Positions 26,665 through 36,174 of a stretch of DNA of 64,000 nucleotides are shown in pieces. The position numbers were made by a program, and so were the translations under genes. Below the pieces are notes generated by a model. The model had not been told where the DNA came from. It was given only the letters and a program-made list of their open reading frames with translations, and did not search any database. Each line of letters opens with the position of its first letter. Positions within the stretch are counted from its first letter, which is position 1. Origin of the DNA: an uncultured Alphaproteobacteria bacterium (GTDB lineage Bacteria > Pseudomonadota > Alphaproteobacteria > Rhodospirillales > Rhodospirillaceae); NCBI GenBank assembly GCA_900079695.1, contig LT599022.1, positions 1 to 64,000 of the forward strand, in the 5' to 3' direction.

Positions 26665-27423
26665 GTGGGGACCGCACGGGTAACTCTCGATATCGAGGCG
26701 GCGTTTCTGCTCGCGGCGTTCGCGGCGACGTGGCTGCGGCGGAAGGAGCCGTTCGCGGTCCTGTGGCTCGCTTCGGCGGTGGCGGGGTTCGTCTATGTCG
26801 GCCTGCGCTACCGTGCGAGCTGGCCGATGACGCCGACCTATCTGGCGACCGTCGGCTTTCCTCCGGTTCTGGCGGCGTTCGCCTGGGCCGCGTGGCGAAG
26901 GGCCGCGCCCGATGCGGAAATGCCTCTGGCGCGCGCCGCGATCGGCGCGGGGCTCGCGGCGCTGGTTCTCGGCAGTCTGTGTCCCAAGGATTTCTATCTG
27001 CCGATCATCAAGACGACCTCGCCGTTTGCGCATCTCCTGCTGACGTTCGGAATGCTCGGGCGGGCGAGCCTGTTCGTCGCCGGGTGCTGGGGCATCGCCG
27101 GTCTGCGCGGCGCCGAGGGGGCGACCGCCGCGGCGTTCCGCTGGCTGGTGTGGGGGTTCGGCTTTTGGACCCTGTCGCTGTTCGCGGGCGAGGTGTGGTC
27201 GTATACCGGCTGGGGCGTGCCGATGGTGTGGGAGGATGCCTCCACCGTTACCGCGATCGCCACCTGGTTCTATTACGTCGGCCTCGTCCATCTCCATCTC
27301 ACCGGAACCTGGAACCCGACGCGGCGCCTCGCCGCGGCGGCGTTGGGGATTCCGCTGATCCTGGTGCTCAACGGCGGGCCGGACCTCGGGCCGTTTCGCA
27401 ATCCGCTGGAGGGGCTGCGATGA
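26665..27423 (+). CDS. CcsA/CcmC-like integral membrane protein
   Basis: 252 residues from a GTG behind GGAGGT; an in-frame GTG at 26623 is possible. About seven to eight membrane segments are seen. The region TSPFAHLLLTFGMLG, then FAGEVWSYTGWGVPMVWEDA, then WFYYVGLVHLHLTG aligns with CcsA/ResC, the haem-handling half of system II cytochrome c maturation. The tryptophan-rich WGxYWxWDPKE signature is degenerate (WGVPMVWED), although the following His (VHLHL) remains. It overlaps the ResB-like gene by ATGA. The pair sits with tetrapyrrole genes rather than apocytochrome genes, so a haem- or porphyrin-related transport or redox task is plausible. Confidence 0.75.
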   Translation: MGTARVTLDIEAAFLLAAFAATWLRRKEPFAVLWLASAVAGFVYVGLRYRASWPMTPTYLATVGFPPVLAAFAWAAWRRAAPDAEMPLARAAIGAGLAALVLGSLCPKDFYLPIIKTTSPFAHLLLTFGMLGRASLFVAGCWGIAGLRGAEGATAAAFRWLVWGFGFWTLSLFAGEVWSYTGWGVPMVWEDASTVTAIATWFYYVGLVHLHLTGTWNPTRRLAAAALGIPLILVLNGGPDLGPFRNPLEGLR

Positions 27424-28214
27424 CCTGCGCTCCGTCGCGCGTCTGGCGTCTGGCGGCGGATGTCCGCCTTACCGTCGCGGTGTGCTTCGCGCTGACCGCC
27501 ACCCTCGGCTTCGGCTATCTGTCGCTGCGCGAGAACCTCGAAATCTTCACGCCGATGAGCGACGTCGGGCTGATCGCGTGGCTTTCCACCTTCGGCGCGG
27601 CCAATCCGTTCCACGCCATGTGGTTCTTCGCGCTTCTCGGTTTGCTCGGTCTGCTCGCGCTCAACACCTTCGCCTGCACCACCGGGCGGGTTCTCAAGGT
27701 GCTCGGCCACGGGACCCGCGGCGCGGACCTGATCTTCCGCCTCGCCCCGCACGTGATGCACTACGCGGTGCTGATCATCCTCGGCGGATACCTCGCGAGC
27801 TACGGTCTCGCCGCCAGCGAACCGGGGCGGTCGATGCGGCCCGGCGAGACCGTCGCGCTGCCGCGCGGCGCGGGAACCCTCACCTTCGTCGGCTTCGCTC
27901 CGCAAACTCTGAAAGGCGATCGGGTGCCGGGCTTCGACGGCTTCGTGATCGCGCCCAACGCGCGGGTGACGATCCGCGAGGGCGGCCGCGAGCGGTTCGA
28001 CGTGCTGAACTTCAACGCGCCGCTCGAGGTCGGCGGGGTCGGCGTCTACCTCAACGATTTCGCGCCGCGCCGGGCCTCGGGGGGAATGGGGATGAGCTAC
28101 ATCCGCATGACCTTCCGCCACGATCCCTCGGCGCTGGTCTATCGCATCGGCATGGCGGTGTTCGCGTTCGGCCTGGGTTTGTACCTCTACGATCGGGGAT
28201 GGAGAAAGGCATGA
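27420..28214 (+). CDS. ResB/Ccs1-like membrane protein
   Basis: 264 residues. A hydrophobic pair occupies residues about 15-90 (NPFHAMWFFALLGLLGLLAL) and a third helix follows HVMHYAVLIILGGYLASYGL. A periplasmic beta-rich domain spans about 135-240 (TLTFVGFAPQTLKGDRVPGF, DFAPRRASGG) and a last helix closes the protein. This is the compact ResB/Ccs1 layout, the partner of CcsA/ResC in system II cytochrome c assembly. Start and stop overlap both neighbours by ATGA, implying translational coupling with the CcsA-like protein and the binding protein. Confidence 0.75.
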   Translation: MTCAPSRVWRLAADVRLTVAVCFALTATLGFGYLSLRENLEIFTPMSDVGLIAWLSTFGAANPFHAMWFFALLGLLGLLALNTFACTTGRVLKVLGHGTRGADLIFRLAPHVMHYAVLIILGGYLASYGLAASEPGRSMRPGETVALPRGAGTLTFVGFAPQTLKGDRVPGFDGFVIAPNARVTIREGGRERFDVLNFNAPLEVGGVGVYLNDFAPRRASGGMGMSYIRMTFRHDPSALVYRIGMAVFAFGLGLYLYDRGWRKA

Positions 28215-29332
28215 GACTCTCGGCACTCGGGCGCTGGCTCGCCTGCGTGACGGCGGCGCTGACGATTGGCGCGCTCGCCGGATGCAAGGACGAGACCGAC
28301 AAGCCGAAGCCGTCGTTCATGAACGTCGGCGAGTTCTCGGTGAATACGAAAGCCGACTACACCGAGGTGCGCGACGGAGCGGGCCGCAAGCTCGCCCTGA
28401 TTCCGCGCGGCGGCGCCCGTCCCGCCGGGTTCGGTCCGTCGGAAGTGGTGGAGGTGCCGGTGCGGCGGGTGGTCGCCTACCGCGCCTTCGAGGTCGGCAT
28501 CATGGCGGCGCTCGGGGTTTCCGATACGCTCGTCGGCGTCACCGATCCCGAGCGGAAGTGGACGCGCGCCGACGTCCGGCGGGGGTTCGCCGAGGGGCGG
28601 ATCGCCTACGTCGGCGACAGCACCAAGGTGGATTTCGAGCGGATCCGGGCGCAGCACCCGGATTTGGTGATGACCTGGGATCCGTCGATCGTGCCGATGA
28701 TGGACAGCCTCGGCATTCCGGTGGTGGTGACCTCCACGCCGGTGGCGACCTGCCTCGCCACGCACCTGCGCTTCGTCGAGTTCATCGCGCCGTTTTTCGG
28801 CAAGGAGGCCGAGGGCAGGGCGTATTACCGGCGGGTCGCCGCCGCGCTCGAAGAGATCCGCGCCCGCACCAAGGGCATGCCGCCGCCCAAGGCGATGTGG
28901 GGCGACATCTACGAGAAACGGGTTCTGGTGGAGCCCGGCAACGCCTGGGTCGCCGAACTGATCGGCCTGGCGCAGAGCGACTATCTGTTCGACGACGTCT
29001 ACGGCACGTCGTGCGTCGAAATCTCCACCGAGCGCTTCATCTACAGCGGCAGGGACGCGGACATCTACTTCACCTATCGCACGCCGGACAAGGGCGCGAC
29101 CTCGAAGGCGACCCTCGCGCGCACCAATCCGCTGATCGGGCGCCTCAAGCCGCTCGGGCCGGACGGCAAGGTCTACGCGCCGCTGCCGGGCTATGCCCAG
29201 TCCGCCGATCATCTCGACGACGTCCTCGTGGAGATCTCCGCGATCCTGCATCCTCAGGCCTATCCCGGCCGCAAGCTCGCCTACTTCACCGAGCTGCCCG
29301 ACGTCGACCCGCCGCAACCCGAAAGGAACTGA
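28211..29332 (+). CDS. Periplasmic metal-chelate/tetrapyrrole-binding lipoprotein (BtuF/FecB class)
   Basis: 373 residues with a lipoprotein signal: hydrophobic stretch and LAGC lipobox near residues 22-25. The class III binding-protein fold shows as VRRVVAYRAFEVGIMAALGV near 85 and IRAQHPDLVMTWDPSIVPMM near 145, with a later NAWVAELIGL region. Proteins of this class deliver cobalamin, haem or ferric siderophores to BtuCD-like importers. It is longer than the usual ~300 residues, with an N-terminal insertion before the first lobe. Permease and ATPase follow directly. Ligand not predictable from sequence. Confidence 0.85.
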   Translation: MRLSALGRWLACVTAALTIGALAGCKDETDKPKPSFMNVGEFSVNTKADYTEVRDGAGRKLALIPRGGARPAGFGPSEVVEVPVRRVVAYRAFEVGIMAALGVSDTLVGVTDPERKWTRADVRRGFAEGRIAYVGDSTKVDFERIRAQHPDLVMTWDPSIVPMMDSLGIPVVVTSTPVATCLATHLRFVEFIAPFFGKEAEGRAYYRRVAAALEEIRARTKGMPPPKAMWGDIYEKRVLVEPGNAWVAELIGLAQSDYLFDDVYGTSCVEISTERFIYSGRDADIYFTYRTPDKGATSKATLARTNPLIGRLKPLGPDGKVYAPLPGYAQSADHLDDVLVEISAILHPQAYPGRKLAYFTELPDVDPPQPERN

Positions 29333-29335
29333 GGC

Positions 29336-30376
29336 ATGAACGCCGAAATCGTCGGTGCCCCGGCGCGCGCCGGGTTCGACCGCCGCACCCTGATCTTCGC
29401 CGCGCTGGCGGCGCTGGTGGGTCTGATGATGGTTCTCAACCTGCGCATCGGCTCGATCTCCTACACCACCGCCGAGATCCTCGATGCGCTGGCGAACCCC
29501 GGCGCGACGTCGGATCTCGCCTACATCGTCTGGAACATCCGCCTGCCGCGCACGATCTCGGCGGTGCTGGGCGGCGCGTTCCTCGCCACTTCGGGCCTGC
29601 TGCTCCAGGTCTACTTCCGCAACCCGATCGTCGGGCCGTTCATCCTCGGCATCTCTTCGGGCGCGACGGTGATGGTGTCGCTGGTGATGCTGACCAGCCT
29701 CGGCCTCGGCTTCGGCGCCTACGCGCCGTTCCTCAACACCATTTCCGCCTGCATCGGCGCCTACGCGGTGACGCTGCTGGTGGTGGCGATCGCGGCGCGG
29801 GTGAAAAGCGGCGTCACTTTGCTGATCGTCGGCCTGATGACGGGTTACCTCTGCGGCGCCTTCACCTCGATCCTCACCGCGCTCGCCGAGAAGGACTCGA
29901 TCAAGGGGTTCGTGCTCTGGCAGATGGGCAGCTTCTCGGGCTTCAAGTGGATCGAGGTGTGGCTGCTGGCGGGCGTCGGCGGTGTGGTGCTGGGCGGCAT
30001 CCATCTGCTCGCCAAGCCGCTCAACGCGTTCCTCCTCGGCGAGGATTACGCCGCCTCGATGGGCGTCGACATCCGGCGCTTCCGGGTGCTGATTCTGCTC
30101 GCCGCGTCGTCGCTCGCGGGTCTGGTGACGGCGCTCGCCGGGTCGGTGGCGTTCATCGGGCTGGCGATCCCGCACATGGCGCGCCTCGTCCTCCGCACGG
30201 CCGACAACCGCGTGTTGGTGCCGGGCGCGTGCCTGATGGGCGCGCTCGTCACCAGCCTGTGCGACCTGATCGCGCGGATGTGGCTGTCGCCGGTGGAACT
30301 GCCGTTGTCGGCGATTACCGCGTTCTTCGGCGCGCCGATCGTCATCGGACTGTTGCTCAAGCGGGGTGTGCGATGA
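29336..30376 (+). CDS. BtuC/FecCD-family permease
   Basis: 346 residues with about ten membrane helices. Family landmarks are RLPRTISAVLGGAFLATSGL near 80, YFRNPIVGPFILGISSGATV near 97, LLAASSLAGLVTALAGSVAF near 260 followed by IGLAIPHMAR, and a C-terminal FFGAPIVIGLLLKRG. It moves a metal chelate or corrinoid/haem through the inner membrane together with the preceding lipoprotein and following ATPase. Its TGA overlaps the ATGATG start of the ATPase gene. Confidence 0.92.
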   Translation: MNAEIVGAPARAGFDRRTLIFAALAALVGLMMVLNLRIGSISYTTAEILDALANPGATSDLAYIVWNIRLPRTISAVLGGAFLATSGLLLQVYFRNPIVGPFILGISSGATVMVSLVMLTSLGLGFGAYAPFLNTISACIGAYAVTLLVVAIAARVKSGVTLLIVGLMTGYLCGAFTSILTALAEKDSIKGFVLWQMGSFSGFKWIEVWLLAGVGGVVLGGIHLLAKPLNAFLLGEDYAASMGVDIRRFRVLILLAASSLAGLVTALAGSVAFIGLAIPHMARLVLRTADNRVLVPGACLMGALVTSLCDLIARMWLSPVELPLSAITAFFGAPIVIGLLLKRGVR

Positions 30377-31551
30377 TGGCGCGGAACGTTCCGGTACGCT
30401 GCGCCGGGCTCGAGGTCGGCTACCGCAAGCCGGTGCTGTCGGGCATCGACGCCGAGATTCCCGCCGGTCAGTTCGTCGCCCTGTTGGGGCCGAACGGCGC
30501 GGGCAAGACGACGCTGCTGCGTACCCTGTCGCGCCACCTCAAGCCGCTCGGCGGGCGCGTGGACCTCGGGGGGCGCGAACTTGCGACGATCCCGGCGATC
30601 GATCTCGCCCGCCTCGTCGCGGTGTGCCTCACCGACACCGCGCGGCCGCCGCTGTTGTCGGTGGCCGAGTACGTCGCCCTCGGACGCTATCCGTACACCG
30701 ATTTTCTCGGTCGCCTGACGCCCCACGACGCACGGGTGGTGGAGGAGGCGCTCGCCGCGGTGGCGGCGGACGGTCTCGCCGACCGGATGGTCGAGCAACT
30801 GAGCGATGGCGAGCGCCAGAAGGCTGTGCTCGCCCGCGCGCTGGCTCAGGAGCCCCGGGTGATGCTCCTCGACGAGCCGACCGCGCACCTCGACCTCAAG
30901 CACCGCATCGAGGTGATGGGGATCTTGCGCGGATTGTGCCGGTCGCGCGGGCTCACGGTGATCGCCTCGCTGCACGACGTCGACGTCGCCGCCAAGGTGG
31001 CCGACCGGGTGATGCTGGTGAAGGACGGCCGGATGACCGCTTTCGGCATGCCCGAAGCGGTGTTGAGCGCGCCGACGGTGGCCGATCTCTACGACTTCCG
31101 CGCCGCCGACTTCGACGCGCGTCTGGGCGGCATCGAACTGCGCGGCTCTTCCGCCAACGGCCGCGCGTTCGTCGCCGCCGGACGCGGCAGCGGCGCCGCG
31201 GTGTTCCGCCTGTTGGCGAAGCACGGCTTCGCGATCAGCACCGGCGTGCTCGCCGAGGGCGACCTCGACGCCTTCGTCGCCGACGCTCTCGGCGCGGAAT
31301 GCTTCGTCCGTCCCGCGGCCGCGAACGGCGACGACCGTACCGCAGACGCCGCGTTCGCGGCGCTTGCGCGCTGCGACTTCGTCGTCGACTGCGGCCTGCC
31401 CGACGCTCCTTGCCGCGCGTTGATCGGCGCCGCCGTCGCACGCGGCCTGCCGGTCTATCCCGCGCAAGCGGAGGGCGAGGGGCTCGCCGTGCTGGCGGAG
31501 GCGATCGACCGCCGCCGCAACCCGATCGCAGAGCGCTCCCATGCTTCGTGA
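30373..31551 (+). CDS. Metal-chelate importer ATPase with extra C-terminal domain
   Basis: 392 residues, well above the usual ~260. The ATPase part has Walker A GPNGAGKTTLL near 37, the signature LSDGERQK (Asp replacing the usual Gly) and Walker B VMLLDEPTAHLDL. From about 255 there is an added alpha/beta domain: FVAAGRGSGAAVFRLLAKHG, then FAISTGVLAEGDLDAFV, then CDFVVDCGLPDAP. A similar appended domain occurs in some archaeal corrinoid-type ABC ATPases (GGGGSG..L.R.L...GF.V..GVL pattern); its job is unknown. It resembles a Rossmann-like nucleotide or cofactor sensor. The end overlaps chlD by 11 bases. Confidence 0.88.
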   Translation: MMARNVPVRCAGLEVGYRKPVLSGIDAEIPAGQFVALLGPNGAGKTTLLRTLSRHLKPLGGRVDLGGRELATIPAIDLARLVAVCLTDTARPPLLSVAEYVALGRYPYTDFLGRLTPHDARVVEEALAAVAADGLADRMVEQLSDGERQKAVLARALAQEPRVMLLDEPTAHLDLKHRIEVMGILRGLCRSRGLTVIASLHDVDVAAKVADRVMLVKDGRMTAFGMPEAVLSAPTVADLYDFRAADFDARLGGIELRGSSANGRAFVAAGRGSGAAVFRLLAKHGFAISTGVLAEGDLDAFVADALGAECFVRPAAANGDDRTADAAFAALARCDFVVDCGLPDAPCRALIGAAVARGLPVYPAQAEGEGLAVLAEAIDRRRNPIAERSHAS

Positions 31552-33511
31552 GCGAACCGAGGCGCGGCGGCGCGTCTATCCGTTTTCGGCGATTCTGGCG
31601 CAGGAGGAGATGAAGCTGGCGCTGCTGCTGAACGCCGTCAATCCGGCGATCGGCGGGGTGGTGGTGCGCGGCCAGAAGGGCACCGCCAAGTCCACCGCCG
31701 CGCGCGGCCTGCGCGTCCTCCTGCCGCGCGACGACGCCGGGCGCACGCCCGCGTTCGTCGATTTTCCGCTCGGCGCGACCGAGGACATGGTGATCGGCTC
31801 GATCGACTTCGAGGCGGCGGTGCGCGAAGGCGAGGTGCGGTTCCAGCCCGGGCTGCTGGCGCGCGCGCACAAGGGCGTGCTCTACATCGACGAGGTCAAC
31901 CTGCTCGACGACCATCTCGTCGATGCCATCCTCGACGCCGCCGAGACCGGCGCGAACGTGGTCGAGCGCGAGGGGCAGAGCCTACGCCATGCGGCGCGCT
32001 TCATCCTGATCGGCACGATGAATCCGGAGGAAGGCGAGCTTCGGCCGCAGTTGCTCGACCGCTTCGGCCTCGCGGTGGCGATCGAAGGGGAGGCGGATCC
32101 GGCTCTGCGGGTCGAACTGCTGAAGCGCCGCGAGGCGTTCGACTCCGATCCGGATGGCTTTCTCGCCGCCTACGCCGCCGCCGAGACCGATCTCGCGCGG
32201 CGCATCGCCGAGGCGCGGGACCGGCTGGGCGAGGTGAGGATACCCGACCATCTGGTCGGCTTCATCGCCGAGATCTGCACCCGCAATCACGTCGCCGGGC
32301 ATCGCGCCGACATCGTCATCGCCCGTGCCGCCGCCGCGCTCGCCGCATGGGAGGGGCGGAGCGACGTCTCCGCCGACGACATCCTCAAGGTCGCGCCGCT
32401 GGCGCTGCTGCACCGCATGCGCTCGGGCACGCCGGAGATGCCTCCTCCTCCTCCGCCGCCGGAGCCGGAGGACAACGACGACGAAACCGAAGCGCCCGAC
32501 GATGCCGAAACGCCGGAAGCGCCGCCGCCCGAGGGCGAGCCGGAGCCGCAAGGCGAAGGCGAGGCGGCGGGCGAGGATGCGCCCGCGCCGCCGCCGGAGC
32601 GCCGGGAAGACGCCGCCGAGCGTCCCAAACCCTCCGATGACGATCCGCCGGAAGACATCCAGGAGGTCGGCGCGCCGTTCACGGTGCGCAAGATCGACCG
32701 GCAGAGCGTGGATCAGGTGCTGCGCACCGGCTCCGGCCGCCGCTCGCGTTCGCGCTTGGCGAGCAAGCAGGGGCGCTACGTCAAAAGCACCACCCGGCGC
32801 GGCCGCAACGATCTTGCCCTCGACGCCACCATCCGCGCCGCCGCGCCCTTTCAGATCGCCCGCCGCGCCGTCGCCGGGCGCGACCTCGCGGTGCACATCG
32901 CCGAGAGCGACATCCGCGAGAAGGTGCGCGAGCGCCGGGTCGGGAACTTCCTGCTGTTCGTGGTCGACGGCTCGGGCTCGATGGGCGCGCAGCGGCGGAT
33001 GGTCGAGACCAAGGCGGCGATCATGAGCCTGCTGCTCGACGCCTACCAGAAGCGCGACAAGGTGGCGATGGTGAGTTTCCGTCATCGCGGTGCGGCGGTG
33101 GTTCTGCCGCCCACCAACTCGGTGGACCGCGCCGCCAAGCTGCTCGCCGACCTGCCGATCGGCGGCCGCACGCCGCTCACCGCCGGGCTCGGCGAGGCGG
33201 CCGACGTTCTGCGGCAGGCGCTGCGCAAGGAACCGTCGCTGCTGCCGCTGGTGATCGTGATGACCGACGGCCGCGCCAACGCCGGGCTCGGCTCCGGCCC
33301 GCCCCACGAGGAGGCGCTGCGGGCCGCGGCGGCGCTCGCCGAGTGCTATCCGACCGCGCAGTTCGTCGTCGTCGACACCGAGGCCGCGGGCGTGGTGCGC
33401 CTGGACCTCGCGCGCAAACTCGCCGCCGCGTTGGGCGCGGCATATTTCAAGGTCGCCGATCTTCGCGCCGAGGATCTGGTGGCGATAGCCAAGGAGCATC
33501 AAGGGTGGTGA
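31541..33511 (+). CDS. ChlD/BchD-type chelatase AAA+/vWA subunit
   Basis: 656 residues. An AAA+ domain carries an intact Walker A ([15 protein letters not shown], near 45), Walker B ([19 protein letters not shown], near 110) and sensor [21 protein letters not shown] proline- and acid-rich linker occupies about 300-380. The C-terminal von Willebrand A domain has the MIDAS sequence DGSGSMG near 475 and TDGRANAG. In magnesium and cobalt chelatases this subunit bridges the ChlI ring and the large ChlH/CobN subunit. Many BchD proteins have a degenerate Walker A; this one does not. It overlaps ChlI by GTGA. Confidence 0.9.
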   Translation: MLRERTEARRRVYPFSAILAQEEMKLALLLNAVNPAIGGVVVRGQKGTAKSTAARGLRVLLPRDDAGRTPAFVDFPLGATEDMVIGSIDFEAAVREGEVRFQPGLLARAHKGVLYIDEVNLLDDHLVDAILDAAETGANVVEREGQSLRHAARFILIGTMNPEEGELRPQLLDRFGLAVAIEGEADPALRVELLKRREAFDSDPDGFLAAYAAAETDLARRIAEARDRLGEVRIPDHLVGFIAEICTRNHVAGHRADIVIARAAAALAAWEGRSDVSADDILKVAPLALLHRMRSGTPEMPPPPPPPEPEDNDDETEAPDDAETPEAPPPEGEPEPQGEGEAAGEDAPAPPPERREDAAERPKPSDDDPPEDIQEVGAPFTVRKIDRQSVDQVLRTGSGRRSRSRLASKQGRYVKSTTRRGRNDLALDATIRAAAPFQIARRAVAGRDLAVHIAESDIREKVRERRVGNFLLFVVDGSGSMGAQRRMVETKAAIMSLLLDAYQKRDKVAMVSFRHRGAAVVLPPTNSVDRAAKLLADLPIGGRTPLTAGLGEAADVLRQALRKEPSLLPLVIVMTDGRANAGLGSGPPHEEALRAAAALAECYPTAQFVVVDTEAAGVVRLDLARKLAAALGAAYFKVADLRAEDLVAIAKEHQGW

Positions 33512-34524
33512 GCATCGACACCGCGTCCCCCGCCGTCTATCCGTTCGTCGCCATCGTCGGGCAGGAGACGCTGAAACGAAGCCTGATCCTCAACGTCGTC
33601 AACCCCGGCCTCTCGGGGGTGCTGATCCGCGGCGAGAAGGGCACCGCCAAATCCACCGCGGTGCGGGCGCTCGCCGACCTGCTGCCGGAGATTTCGGTGG
33701 TCGAGGGCGACCCCTTCCAGAGCGATCCCGACGATCCGCGCGCGATGGCGCCCGAGGTGCGCGCCCGCTTCGAGGCGGGCGAGGCGCTGCCGGTGCGGCG
33801 GCGCAAGGTGCGGGTGGTCGAGCTGCCGATTTCCGCCACCGAGGATCGCGTCGTGGGCACCCTCGATCTCGAAACCGCGCTCAAGGAGGGTCGCAAGACC
33901 ATCGAGCCCGGCCTGCTCGCCGCCGCCAACCGGGGGCTTTTGTACGTCGACGAGGTCAACCTGCTGGACGACCACGTGGTCGACGTGCTGCTGGATTCCG
34001 CGGCGATGGGGGTGAACACCATCGAGCGCGAGGGCATCAGCTTCTCGCACCCGGCGCGCTTCACCCTGATCGGCACGATGAACCCGGAGGAGGGCGATTT
34101 GCGTCCGCAGCTCCTCGATCGCTTCGGTCTGTGCGTGCAGGTGGAGGGCCTCGATACCCCGGCGGACCGCGTCGAGGTGGTGAAGCGCCGCGCCGCCTAC
34201 GAGGAAAACCCGGAGGCGTTCGCGGCGCGCTGGGCGGAGGAGACCGCGAGGCTGCGCGACCGGATCGCGGCGGCGATCGCGCTGTGCCCGCAGGTGACGG
34301 CGTCCGACGCGATCCTGCTTTCGATCGCCGAACGCTCGCTCAAGCTCGGCGTCGACGGGCACCGCAGCGACATCGTCATGCTCAAGGCCGCCAAGGCGCT
34401 CGCCGCCTGGGCCGGGCGCGAGGCGGCGACGCCCGCCGACGTCGAGGCCGCCGCCGCTCTCGCGCTGCCGCACCGCATGCGCCGCCGCCCGTTCGAAGAC
34501 ATCCTCGGCCCCCACGCGGCCTGA
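33508..34524 (+). CDS. ChlI/BchI-type chelatase AAA+ ATPase
   Basis: 338 residues from the GTG at 33508, which overlaps the chlD stop and has AAGGAG 11 bases ahead. It shows the ChlI pattern: opening [20 protein letters not shown], Walker [16 protein letters not shown] near 40, the ChlI insert with [19 protein letters not shown], Walker [20 protein letters not shown], and [18 protein letters not shown] in the C-terminal helical part. It supplies ATP-driven remodelling to a class I chelatase. A strong terminator follows, so it ends the first transcription unit. The CobN-like large subunit lies 4.7 kb downstream in the next unit. Confidence 0.92.
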   Translation: MSIDTASPAVYPFVAIVGQETLKRSLILNVVNPGLSGVLIRGEKGTAKSTAVRALADLLPEISVVEGDPFQSDPDDPRAMAPEVRARFEAGEALPVRRRKVRVVELPISATEDRVVGTLDLETALKEGRKTIEPGLLAAANRGLLYVDEVNLLDDHVVDVLLDSAAMGVNTIEREGISFSHPARFTLIGTMNPEEGDLRPQLLDRFGLCVQVEGLDTPADRVEVVKRRAAYEENPEAFAARWAEETARLRDRIAAAIALCPQVTASDAILLSIAERSLKLGVDGHRSDIVMLKAAKALAAWAGREAATPADVEAAAALALPHRMRRRPFEDILGPHAA

Positions 34525-34530
34525 GGAGCG

Positions 34531-34570
34531 GGGCGGCGCCGGGCGTGGGTCATCCGGCGCCGCCCGTTTT
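34531..34570 (+). terminator. Strong intrinsic terminator after chlI
   Basis: GGGCGGCGCCGG (34531-34542) pairs with CCGGCGCCGGCC-type complement CCGGCGCCGCCC (34554-34565) over an 11-base loop, followed by GTTTT. It splits the island into an import/AAA+ unit and an export/CobN unit. Confidence 0.75.
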
Positions 34571-34589
34571 GGAAGCCGGGGGGGGAGAG

Positions 34590-35426
34590 ATGATCCGTAT
34601 CGAAGATCTGCGAAAGCGCTACGGCGAGGCGGTCGCCCTCGACGGCGTCAGCCTGCACGTCGCGCCCGGCGAGCTGTTCGCCTACCTCGGGCCGAACGGC
34701 GCGGGCAAGTCCACCACCATCCGCATCCTCACCGGGCTCACCCGCAAGAGCGGCGGCCGCGCGGTGCTGGGCGGCGCCGACATCGACGCCGATCCGATCG
34801 GCGCGAAGCGGCGCTGCGGCCTCGTCACCCAGCATACCAATCTCGATGCGGATTTGAGCCTCGCCGAGAACATGGATATCCACGGCCGCCTGTTCGGCAT
34901 GGACGCCGCCGACCGCCGCGCCCGCACCGCCGAACTGCTGGAGGTGGTGGGGCTCGCCGACCGTACCGACCGGCTGGTCAACACCCTCTCCGGCGGCATG
35001 AAGCGCCGCCTGATGATCGCCCGGGCGCTGATGCACCGGCCGTCGATCTTATTCCTCGACGAGCCGACGGTGGGGCTCGACGCCGACATCCGCCGCCGCA
35101 TCTGGGGGCTGATCAAGCAGATTCAGAAGCAGGGGGCGACGGTGTTCCTCACCACCCACTACATCGAGGAGGCGGAGTTCCTCGCCGACCGCGTGGCGTT
35201 CCTGGATGCGGGGCAAATCCGCGCGCTCGACACGCCGCAGGCGCTGATCGCGCGGGTCGGACGCTGGGCGCTCGACCGCCCCGCCGACGGCGGCCTCGCC
35301 ACCGAATACTTCCACGATCACGATACGGCGAAGCGGGCGGCGCTCGCCTGCGCCGACGGGCTCACCCTTCGGCGCGTCAATCTCGAAGACGCGTTCCTCA
35401 GCATGACCGGAAAGGCGGTGGCGTGA
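34590..35426 (+). CDS. ABC-2-type exporter ATPase
   Basis: 278 residues of the DrrA/CcmA-like class: Walker A GPNGAGKSTTIRIL near 33, LVTQHTNLDADLSLAENM, signature LSGGMKRRLMIARAL and Walker B ILFLDEPTVGLDADIRRRIW. A C-terminal extension ending NLEDAFLSMTGKA is typical for multidrug or polysaccharide exporters of this class. GGGGGAGAG lies directly before the ATG. It is coupled to its permease by a 4-base overlap. Being between ChlI and CobN suggests export of a small hydrophobic molecule such as a porphyrin, but that is context only. Confidence 0.88.
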   Translation: MIRIEDLRKRYGEAVALDGVSLHVAPGELFAYLGPNGAGKSTTIRILTGLTRKSGGRAVLGGADIDADPIGAKRRCGLVTQHTNLDADLSLAENMDIHGRLFGMDAADRRARTAELLEVVGLADRTDRLVNTLSGGMKRRLMIARALMHRPSILFLDEPTVGLDADIRRRIWGLIKQIQKQGATVFLTTHYIEEAEFLADRVAFLDAGQIRALDTPQALIARVGRWALDRPADGGLATEYFHDHDTAKRAALACADGLTLRRVNLEDAFLSMTGKAVA

Positions 35427-36163
35427 TGCTGAACGGCATCGGCGCGGTGTACCTGCGCGAAATCCGTATCCTGCGGCGGCGTTTCCTCCGCCATCTCTCG
35501 GCCATGACGGTGGCGCCGCTGCTCTACATCGTCGCCTTCGGCGCGGCGATGGGCGGCGCGGTGCGGCTCGACGGGCACACCTACCTCGAATTCCTGCTGC
35601 CCGGGCTGGTGGCGATGACCTGCATGACCCAGGCCTACGGCGCGGCGATGGAGATCAATACCGCACGCTTCTACCTTCACATTTTCGAGGAGTTCCAGGC
35701 CGCGCCGCTCGCGAACGCCGCCTACGTCCTCGGCGAAGTGCTCTACGGCGTCACCCGAGCCGCCCTCGGCGTCGCCGTGATCCTGGCCCTCGGCGCGGCG
35801 TTCGGGGTGGTCCTCCACATCGGCCCCGGGTTCGTGCTGGCGGCCTTGCTCAATGCCTTCGTGTTCGCGTCGCTGGCGGTTCTGCTGGCGATGCTGGTGC
35901 GGGGGCACGCGGACCAGTCGATGGTCAACAACTTCGTGATCACGCCGATGGCGTTCCTCGGCGGCACCTTCTTCCCGGTCGAGCGGTTGCCGGAGTGGGC
36001 GCAGTATCCGCTCTATCTGCTACCGCTCACCCACGCCGCCCACGCGATCCGCGCCGATGCGCTCGGCGGCGCGGCGGACCTCGCGGATTTCGTGGTGCTC
36101 GCCGGAGTGGGGGCGGCGGTGTTCGTCGCGGCGCTGCGATCGGTCGGCGCGGCGCGGGATTGA
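35423..36163 (+). CDS. ABC-2-type permease
   Basis: 246 residues with six membrane helices and the family region NNFVITPMAFLGGTFFPVERLPEWAQYPLYLLPL near 172-205 (NodJ/DrrB-like ABC2 signature). It partners the preceding ATPase (ATGA overlap). The next gene, a membrane-fusion protein, starts 12 bases after the stop with GAGGAGGG before it, so the exporter and the MacA/MacB pair are probably cotranscribed. Confidence 0.88.
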   Translation: MMLNGIGAVYLREIRILRRRFLRHLSAMTVAPLLYIVAFGAAMGGAVRLDGHTYLEFLLPGLVAMTCMTQAYGAAMEINTARFYLHIFEEFQAAPLANAAYVLGEVLYGVTRAALGVAVILALGAAFGVVLHIGPGFVLAALLNAFVFASLAVLLAMLVRGHADQSMVNNFVITPMAFLGGTFFPVERLPEWAQYPLYLLPLTHAAHAIRADALGGAADLADFVVLAGVGAAVFVAALRSVGAARD

Positions 36164-36174
36164 GGAGGGCGGCA

